Part shown: positions 8,799 through 15,736 of the stretch, piece by piece
Layout of the letters: every line of letters begins with the position of its first letter
Numbering within the stretch: the first letter of the stretch is position 1
Origin: Synura sp. LO234KE
Taxonomy: Eukaryota; Sar; Synurophyceae; Synurales; Mallomonadaceae
Direction of reading: 5' to 3'
DNA length: 15,736 nt
Assembly (NCBI GenBank): GCA_015143735.1
Contig: VKHC01000195.1
Location: 1 to 15,736 of the forward strand
Position numbers and translations under genes: made by a program
Notes under the pieces: generated by a model
The model's input: only the letters and a program-made list of their open reading frames with translations
Told to the model about the DNA's origin: nothing
The model's database searches: none

Positions 8799-9218
8799 TT
8801 ACCCAAGACACGGGAAAAGCTGAGAGCAACTCACGGTAGTGATAACAGCGAAGTGAGGTCGCGGAAGAAAACGTGTCGGAAGAAACGGCATTGGGTAGTG
8901 CAGCGACGAGAGCATGTCAATAGCGAGGGTATGGGCTGTGCCGACAAAACCTCTCCATTGCCACGCGACCGATTGAGCCAGCTGTTGGAGTTCAGGCGTC
9001 TCCGCTATCTTCTCCTGCAAAGAGCTTCCACTGCCGCAACAGGTACAGCACAGAGGAGAGTCGGACAGCGCATATCCCTTTTGGAGAGGAAGTCCACGTA
9101 ATTTATCTCGACTTACATGTCGCGCTGTTAAACGTGGCTGAATGTAGTGCGGCCGTGCAGAAGTAAGGGCGCAAGAGGGTAACTGCAGTATGTTGAGTAA
9201 AGTGGAGCTGCTAGGATG
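8799..9218 (-). other. candidate coding exon, 139 stop-free codons, unrecognised
   Basis: The minus strand is open from 9218 to a TAG at 8799-8801, with no ATG in its first two thirds, so it would have to be an internal or last exon. A usable acceptor (CATCCTAG) ends at 9211 and a consensus donor (ACC|GTGAGT) sits after 8835. The predicted peptide looks protein-like: a basic stretch (RLTARHVSRDKLRGL), a Cys cluster CCTCC, an amphipathic helix LQEKIAETPELQQLAQSV, then WQWRGFVGTAHTLAIDML. I do not recognise it. The plus strand also holds an 82-codon frame here, but of lower quality. Real exon, pseudogene remnant and chance are all possible. Confidence 0.3.
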
Positions 9219-9242
9219 TTAGATTAATGGGCTGAAAAAGAC

Positions 9243-9250
9243 TATATAAG
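9243..9250 (+). promoter_or_regulatory. TATA-box-like TATATAAG
   Basis: TATATAAG matches the TATA consensus on the plus strand and lies in a GC-rich surround (GTTCGGCCGTCGGTCGAGG follows). No convincing plus-strand frame follows within several hundred bases, so its significance is doubtful. Confidence 0.2.
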
Positions 9251-9410
9251 TTCGGCCGTCGGTCGAGGCTAGCTCCACTGTTTCTATGATCGTGTCCAAT
9301 TGTAGATTGACCACGAGGTCCCACGGCACCTAACTGATTCTCTGAATGTAATCGCATCAATATAGTAATACAACCCCAACTATGCTCAAATGACCTACTG
9401 ACATCTTACG

Positions 9411-9554
9411 CTACAGATGTGCAGTAAGTCCACGTGCTCCGTGGAGATCCTGGTAGTAAGCTGCTCGAAGAACTTCATCAGTGATTATTGCGGGACCACG
9501 GCAATAAATTACGGTAGACCGCAATAAATACGGAGGTAATAAATTACGGTGCAT
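9411..9554 (-). other. small minus-strand frame of 47 aa
   Basis: ATG at 9554 to TAG at 9411. The peptide ends with a well-formed stretch, TDEVLRAAYYQDLHGARGL. Its N-terminal half is encoded by the degenerate AATAAATTACGG repeats and is therefore low complexity. A GTAAGA donor-like site lies one base after the TAG, so the frame does not splice cleanly into the downstream minus-strand open stretch. No family recognised. Confidence 0.15.
9502..9551. repeat. three degenerate copies of an AATAAATTACGG unit
   Basis: CAATAAATTACGGTA, CAATAAATACGGAGG and TAATAAATTACGGTG follow one another within 50 bp. The copies differ by small substitutions and one deleted T. This is a minor, probably old, tandem repeat. 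Confidence 0.7.
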
Positions 9555-9669
9555 TAGAATGATCTTAGAACATTTGATCATAACATAATCAATAGTATGT
9601 TTTCGGGGCCAAAACTAGATGAAAAGTTTCTAAATCACCTCTAAATGTACCCTAGGTCCTACAAAACTG

Positions 9670-10068
9670 TTATAGGTAAAAGCGTTGATATAAATATGCA
9701 CTTATGCAACGTAAATCTTTAGGTGGTATCATTGCCACGAAGTGATATTCTTTACGAAAGTTACCACATCTAAATATATATTTAAAATTACAAATACTCA
9801 ATAGTATTTCATTTAAAAATATCACCTGTCGTAACATATCATTTTGAAAAATAATTTCGCCGTGCTTTATCACAAATATGATAAATAAAAAATTATTGTG
9901 ATACTTTTTTACCACGTTTATCATGGTACTGCATTTTTCATTTTTGCTGCTTTGTAATAAATACGGAAACCTGTGATCACCAATATTGCCTAACTGGCCT
10001 TTCGCGAAGCACAAGCTCTGTTTTCCGCGTAGGCAGCGATGTATCCTCGCAAGGATCTGCTCTCTCAA
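9670..10068 (-). other. AT-rich 132-codon frame, probably not a gene
   Basis: ATG-to-stop frame in very AT-rich DNA. A run of 132 codons is somewhat longer than expected there by chance. The peptide is rich in Ile, Phe, Asn and Lys and shows no motif. The first 40 residues (MREQILARIHRCLRGKQSLC onward) look the most protein-like. Composition differs from both recognised genes. Confidence 0.13.
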
Positions 10069-10216
10069 ATAACGTAGTTTGCATTGTCATGTTCCTGCCA
10101 CGACGGTATGCGTCTGGAGGAGTCACGCTGCTGCCCAAACTAATGCACCATGCCCATGGGTGAGATATTCGCTATGTGCTGTTGCACTATGATGGTCTCT
10201 TTGAGGTTCTCTAAGC

Positions 10217-10653
10217 ATGAAGAACGCGATGTTGTATCCAGGATATCGGCAGAAGCTCCCTGGAATTTTAGATCCGTATAAACAGGGCCTTGTGGTCCAG
10301 GATGAAGACAACTTCTCATTAATACTGGTATCTGACCATATGTCTTCCAATCCAGTAAGACATTCCGTCTTCTCATCGGATATGCGGCTAGATGCCGTAA
10401 GTCCAATATTCCGAAGGGAGAAAAAGGAATTAGAGTTTGTAGACGCAGCCTCAAGCAGTGGAGTGCCCTTATTGAATACTGCAACGATATTTTGGAGCGC
10501 TATAATTCAAAATATTAATTAGGATTACTCTTAAGTTTGAGCTCCGAAGTGGAAGAGGATGAGAAATTCAATATCGAGAATTCTTTGCCAAAAAGCTTTC
10601 TGATGCACCTAATTCAAGTTGTTGACAATATTGCCTGGATAAAAATTCAGATT
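10217..10653 (+). other. region with overlapping plus-strand open runs, possible decayed coding sequence
   Basis: One frame is open from ATG 10217 to 10522 (101 aa). A second frame is open at 10336-10515 and, after a single TAA at 10516-10518, again at 10519-10653. The latter reads LKQWSALIEYCNDILERY before the stop and LSLSSEVEEDEKFNIENSLP after it, which looks like one helical protein broken by a nonsense codon. I recognise no family. The minus strand is also open over 10140-10484. Pseudogene is a guess. Confidence 0.2.
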
Positions 10654-13095
10654 TGAGGATTGTAATGCAGTACAGCTGTACAATTTCCTCGGTCAGGATT
10701 GAGTTGGCTGGAGGCCTGAATGACCTTCGCCTTAAAGAACACCCTTGGATGTGTCTCTTTGACGGTCGCTGTCTTTTGAATAGATTGGAGATACCGGTTT
10801 TGCTGCTTGTACTCTTCCATTTTGCAGCTCACACGCTAAAAGTCGGGGTGGTGTCGTCTGGACTTTCAAGGGATAGACAACAATAAGCACTTCTAAGTTA
10901 TATTGAAAATTGCCTGTCTGCTTTCCCCCCTCAGAAAGCAAGTAGTAATTTATTACGACGAGGAAGGGTATGAATGAAAAGGCATCTCCATTACTAGACT
11001 ACGCAAACAACTATTCCCGATGTACCTGTTGGCAACTCTCTTTACCGAGTAGGGACAGGCCGAGGAGGTCGCATGCCCGATGCACGAGAAATTCCTCCCC
11101 CGGCGAGCGTCAGTACATAACAACATAAATAGTAAGAAGACTCTTAATGTTTGAACCGCGGTCTAGGTTGACAGTAAAAGCAAAAAATTTAATAAAAGTA
11201 GAATTTAAACAAAACGGTCTAGAGTGACCACGAATAAAATTTCTTACGGTTTTTCAAATTTGAGAAACAATTCATATTAGATTGTCATGGCTTGTACGAG
11301 AAAATAACGTGATATAAACAAGTCAAGGTAGCACTTCGTCAGTGAACGAGAAATCAGCTACAAGGGGGACTCGTTAGAAATCAATGATCAGAACAAATCA
11401 TACGGGAACAAAGTCTTTCGTAGGAAAGGTAACTTAAATATGAATGACGCAAGTGCCTAATGCGCAAAGTTGAAAAAGTCTGGGTCAGAATGGAGAATGG
11501 TTGGAATAGACAAGTAAGTTATGTCTGTGGTAGCGGGAAATCGCGAGCGAAGGAAAAATGAATATAAGGAAAAAATGGTATGGAAGTCTGAAATGAAATA
11601 TTTGAAAGTAGTCAGATCGTAGGCGAAAGGCAGTTATAAAAGCTGTTCTGATCAGGATAATATTCCACCACGATGAAAATTAGATTGCCTTTCCGCTTCA
11701 AAGAGTTCTGCGGGCGCCTTGACATTTGAGTTGCTCTGTTTGCATGGATGCTAGATTATACAGAAACATAACAGTGATAACCCTGATAACTAGCTATGGC
11801 GAGTATTAGGATGATCGAAAGAATGAAGAACCAACCCTATAGACAAAAAGGGATAACATCTGCAATACAGCCAACAAGTTCATTTTCCCTACACCTTATA
11901 ACACCCTGGTGGCTCAAATAGTCCGCTTCATATAGGGCCTGTTCAATCACAAGTTATTTAGGTTATGGATTAGAATCATCAAGAGGTGAAAAACGAACTG
12001 TAAAGGATCCCGGGATTCTTAACGCTGGAGGATCTTGTTCTGGGTAGTCATTAGCTGTACTTGAAGTCAATACTGATAGCCTGGAGAGGATTTTGAACTG
12101 GTCGCATTCCCCACGCCGTCATCCTAACGCTTGCATTCGAGAACAATAAAGCTAGCACCCAATCAACGAAATTAACGCTTGAACTAAATTAATTCTTCTC
12201 TGGTTAGCAATAAACGTGAAGAACGACATCACAAAACCACAGGTGAACACTGCTCTTTTCTTCTATTTCTACTAATTAAATCCATTTCGCCCAGTTTCTT
12301 AATCGCTCAAAAGGAGGGGCCAAATTACTGCCCACTCCGTGAATTGAGCAGATATCCCCAGAAAAATAGCCCCGGTGCTCAAATGCTTCCATATTATGAT
12401 CGAAAATATTAGGCTTCTTGTAATGCGCACTCTGCTTCATCCCGTTACATACTTAACTAACTGCTTGTACGATTGTTCGAGATTTCGAGAACATAATCTG
12501 GCGTATTATTGAGTCGTCGGTTCTAGCGTGTCTCCGTGATAAGACTAGAAACTGTATGATTCGCATAAAAAAACTGGAGCAATTTACCAAGCAGAATCGC
12601 CAGAGGCGATGAATTCAGACAAATTTGCATGGAAGAGAAAGCATGGCTGTTTAATGAGTTGCCTTAAAAACCCGGAGAGGGTCGAATCGTGATTGCCTGA
12701 GCAGATTCCAGATATAATTACGTTTCCTTACAAAATATGCTGGTCCCTACCGAGACCGTATCAACGCAAGCCCCCACTGGGCGGGATGCTTGTGGACCGG
12801 ATGTTACATTTGGCTTACCAGCTTGTAACGTTTGAATTCAGCCTTTCATATCAAATGGCTGTCAAGTTTCTAGTGTCGCACCAGTATAGAACTAGGGTTA
12901 GGATTCTTTTTACCTTTCTACAATTATTTTACTACGGTACTCTTCACATGAATATATTTTTTACGACCCTCTAGAATTAGGTTAGAAAAACTTCTTCATG
13001 CTGTTCTTTAGAAGGACATCTATAGAATAATCAAAAGAAACACTTTTTCGAATACTCCATAGAAAAATTTAATTTAAAAACATTATAGGATTAGT
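10654..13095. other. AT-rich stretch with no supportable gene
   Basis: Only short frames occur: 10653-10886 plus, 10647-10941 minus and 12693-12974 plus. They overlap or lack motifs. A perfect 6-bp-stem hairpin, ATCGCC AGA GGCGAT, sits at 12596-12610. No tRNA, LTR or transposase signature was found by eye. The texture is that of non-coding intergenic DNA. Confidence 0.5.
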
Positions 13096-13404
13096 TTATA
13101 CGTTTATCCTACAATGCATTCTGCTCTTTTGCTCCTGGGCTTCAGCGGTCTCCCCCGCGATCATCTTTTTACTGTTCCTCTGGCCAGCAAGAACTTTAAG
13201 GATCTCAAAAGTCTCCACATCAAACAATTTGGTTCCTCTGCGCCCCAATAAGAACACTTTCGTGAACACCTCTCTTGCGCCCTCTCCCAACAAAGCCTTA
13301 CTAGTCACAAGAAACCTTTTATCAACACTCTGATCAACTCAAGCATCTCACAAGCATTAACTCGCGGCTTTAATGGAGCTAAAGGAATGAAAGCGCCGTG
13401 ATCA
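13096..13404. other. short region open on both strands, unrecognised
   Basis: On the minus strand 13308-13096 gives 70 codons containing GRRGTKLFDVETFEILKVL, a phrase loosely like a WD-repeat strand. Just upstream, in another minus frame, lies NACEMLELIRVLIKGFL, which would continue into it after a frameshift. On the plus strand ATG 13114 opens 45 codons (MHSALLLLGFSGLPRDHLFT), then a TAA, then about 50 more codons in the same frame. I cannot tell which strand, if either, was ever coding. Confidence 0.18.
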
Positions 13405-13469
13405 ATTTAATCACCTTTGAAGCCCACTTATGCGCCTTCTAACCGCAACTCCTCGCCGCGCCGTATTGA

Positions 13470-14417
13470 CCCTGCAAGGGCGTCCGGGTATTCTTCTCGA
13501 CTTCCTCGCCGCATGCAGCGGTTGAAGTCTACCCTTGGGATTACTTGAGCAGAAGCCGCGTCACCGCAGAATGGGAAAGAGTGGTCTCGACCCTAGCGTT
13601 TAAGAATGGTGGGATTCCTCCCAAAATATGGGGCACCATAGTTGCACCCTCGGAATGGCGCTTGCAGTATAATTAAATTGCTTAGCTGCCATTTGGCACT
13701 TCAAACTCGTCCGATCACAACTGCATGCAAGCAAAAGGAAGGAATACGTTTCAATAAATTTTAGTGCAACAAGCTGACTCCGGGGACCTTCCCGACGGCA
13801 TGATCACTTGGGAATACAGGGAGTTCCGTGCTCCACACTGGCCTCCACATCCCGAGCGGATCTGGATCCAACCCCATGTTCGACCTTTGGGCAGCCCTTT
13901 GCTACTCTACTCAACATGATCAAGTCATGTGGAGATGTCCATGCTTCCACACGAGGCTCCCTCGTTTGAAAGCTTTGCAGTCATATTCCAATCCAAACAA
14001 GGTAACTCTTCGGGTGGCCCTTCTGATCTTCAATACAAGAAAATACTGATCTGGAGGCCCGAGATGGTTGCAAGCAAGTATGAACGCCTGGCCACCACAT
14101 GTGGAAATGGCGACACCCCTCCTTTTGCTGGAGGAGGGAATGGTTGTTACCTATACCTAAAAGTGTCTCCTAACGCATCCAGGACACTTGCCCCATCAAG
14201 CAGTGAGGGTCTTCGCGATTTGTGAGCGGGCGTCATTGTCGACAATATAACTAGCTCCCCCTTGCATTCCTTGGTTAAACATGTATATCCGCCGCACCAC
14301 AGAACGGACTCAGCAAACCTGAAGCTTCTCAACACTGTCGTGCTCACCACTACTGTGATTTCTGAATTCGTGGAGACGACCAGGAAGTCCTATGACTTCA
14401 CTACGCGGGGGCTGTGT
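13470..14417 (+). pseudogene. plus-strand low-stop region in one frame, possible decayed coding sequence
   Basis: One frame is open at 13470-13673 (68 codons), 13758-13916 (53), 13920-14222 (101) and 14226-14417 (64). The last three runs are separated by single TGA codons. The translations look protein-like: VYPWDYLSRSRVTAEWERVV and GGIPPKIWGTIVAPSEW in the first, MITWEYREFRAPHWPPHPER in the second, KKILIWRPEMVASKYERL in the third. No family is recognised and no clean splice pair joins the first two runs. Base composition is richer in G+C than the AT-rich block to the left. An old transposon or a broken gene would fit; chance is not excluded. Confidence 0.25.
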
Positions 14418-14547
14418 TGAGTCTCGAGGTATAGCACTCATCAACTCCAATCACTCCACCTCCCACTACATCACCAAACAAACCTTGTCCTGAATATTCG
14501 AGCGCTCTCCATCAAAACATGCCTCAACCCGTACTATAAATGTTGTC

Positions 14548-15228
14548 ATGGCATATGCCTCTATCCTCGTGGGGCGTGGGGCGTATATTGGTGACCTTTC
14601 CTCTTGGGCTTTAAAAGAATGTGAGGAAATTGATTACGTATTTGCGGCGGCAATCCCGCGCCGGACGAAGGACTTTAAGACTTCGCCTACAGATATCTGT
14701 TCCATCTTCTCCGGGAGATTGCGGCCTTGGATACCAGCACTATTCTGCTGTGGTGCAGCGACGGAAATAGACCTATAATTCTTGCCCTTTGAGCTCATGG
14801 GAAACGTACTCGACTAGCGGTCAAATCCCTCCATCCCGAGGCCACTTCCCCCCCCCCCCAACTCCCTCACGGTCGTCAATTGCATTTTCTCCACCCGAGT
14901 GACTGGATGTCGAGTCTACTGTCCTATGGTCTTATTTGCAGCGTCTGGCCTGCCAAACCTCTCCGGCCCAACATGGACCCATAGCATAGGTCCCCTCCCT
15001 CGACTTCGGTGGATCAAAGCTCAACATGAGGGCGGTGTATGTCCATCTACAATGTCGCTTTGGCTTTTCCTCGCTCCAGTTTGTACTGGGTGCGGGTGTC
15101 TATCGCACCTTCTTCTGTGTACTTCCAACTCTAGACCATGGATATTGGACATTCACCATATACCACCACTCAAGATAAAAAAAGGTGCCCTTCAACGAAA
15201 TTCACCCAACCGCTTGTTCTGCTTCTAG
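14548..15228 (+). other. further plus-strand open runs, unrecognised
   Basis: A single frame holds two runs, 14548-14775 (76 codons from ATG) and 14815-15225, broken by TAA and TAG near 14776-14814. The first reads MAYASILVGRGAYIGDLSSW and continues with KECEEIDYVFAAAI. The second contains PRLRWIKAQHEGG and a Cys-rich stretch. A TATA-like ACTATAAAT lies 15 bp before the ATG. The minus strand is also partly open. No family motif could be confirmed. Confidence 0.17.
14848..14859 (+). repeat. 12-C homopolymer
   Basis: Twelve consecutive C residues. Such runs are unstable and prone to sequencing length errors, so the frames on either side may not be in their true relative register. Confidence 0.9.
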
Positions 15229-15282
15229 GGGGCCTCCTGAAGGCATTGCGGGAGACTAAATTGTTGACATCGTTCTTCCTGA

Positions 15283-15736
15283 TCAGATTCTCGAGACGTC
15301 CTTCTTCGTGACGTCAACCTACGATTTACCGCAAAAGTTCTCAAATTACAGGGGCACTCACAGGGAGCCCGAGGGCACTACAATCGCCATTATCACGAAC
15401 GTCACTGGACCGTAGATCGCGACACCTGCAAGGTTCGAAGACTGATTCCGCGAGGCGCATCGTATATCAATATCCACTTCGCACATCGGAATCCATGGCC
15501 GCGGAAGGAACATGACCGCATCGACCATATCTTTTGCTCGTGTCAACATCTCCAACTAGGCGTAGCCAGACGCAACTCCGACTTTTTCTTGCACTCGATT
15601 CCTTAGCGTCTGAACTCCATCGATACTCACTCAGTCGGTAACTGGACTTGCGCCATTGTACATAGCCATGGGGTGGTTGGTTACACAATTTATCGTAAAT
15701 ATTTTCTTTCGTCGTGCTTACTGCTGACTGAGCACT
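15283..15736 (+). other. open plus-strand run to the right edge, unrecognised and partial
   Basis: The frame is open at 15283-15603 (107 codons), has one TAG at 15604-15606 and is open again to the edge. It is His/Arg-rich in the middle (GHYNRHYHERHWTVDRDTC) and then has EHDRIDHIFCSCQHLQLGVA. The order (GH...Y..R...C, then D/E..DH...C) recalls the zinc-binding tail after the RNase H domain of some fungal non-LTR retrotransposons. The spacing is poor and no RNase H or reverse-transcriptase motif was found upstream. Treat as unidentified. The minus strand also carries 65- to 73-codon frames. Confidence 0.17.

Larger units (their letters stand above)
8159..8801. other. no gene seen; direct repeats and a hairpin
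   Basis: No long frame on either strand. The stretch contains a 19-bp exact direct repeat, the word ACTAAACCAT twice (near 8462 and 8686) and a GC-rich hairpin near 8780. If the 7898 frame is a gene, its 3' UTR lies at the left end. The repeated words suggest a decayed local duplication. Confidence 0.5.

Noticed and set aside
12060-12160. tRNA-like words on the minus strand (AGCGTTAGGATGACGGCG followed by CAGTTCAAAATCC)
   Set aside because: The B-box-like part has an extra A, the T-arm and anticodon arm do not pair, and no acceptor stem can be drawn. At best a SINE or tRNA relic.
1-15736. CRISPR array, bacterial operon, phage or virus signatures
   Set aside because: No regularly spaced repeats, no Shine-Dalgarno-led gene strings and no phage or viral motifs; the recognised genes are spliced eukaryotic genes.

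Overview
This is a stretch of eukaryotic nuclear DNA. Both recognisable genes are interrupted by short GT-AG introns (about 43 to 256 bp) whose reading phases join exactly. Both products belong to nuclear machinery found only in eukaryotes. The organism cannot be fixed from the window. The compact introns, the 125-bp divergent promoter and a CCHC finger on a TFIIIC WD subunit make me lean towards a fungus, perhaps an early-diverging one, with low confidence.

Layout. Positions 1-588: a possible first exon of a minus-strand gene that runs off the left edge, then a perfect 85-bp tandem duplication. Positions 589-4455 (minus): a seven-exon gene for a NUP88/Nup82-family nucleoporin. Positions 4456-4580: a short AT-rich divergent promoter. 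Positions 4581-7827 (plus): a six-exon gene for the WD40 subunit of the RNA polymerase III factor TFIIIC (GTF3C2/Tfc6/Sfc6 type), with an N-terminal zinc finger. Positions 7898-8158 (plus): a small possible membrane protein.

From about 8160 to the right edge I recognise no gene family. The stretch holds short direct repeats, a hairpin, a few long stop-free runs on either strand (notably 8802-9218 minus, 13470-14417 plus and 15283-15603 plus) and a 12-C homopolymer. It looks like gene-poor sequence with decayed coding material, possibly old transposons, but no transposase, reverse-transcriptase or integrase motif could be confirmed.

The two well-supported genes share a promoter and may be co-expressed. 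One product sits on the cytoplasmic face of the nuclear pore. The other helps recognise tRNA-gene promoters. All splice sites were assigned by eye from phase, splice consensus and family resemblance; no RNA evidence was available.
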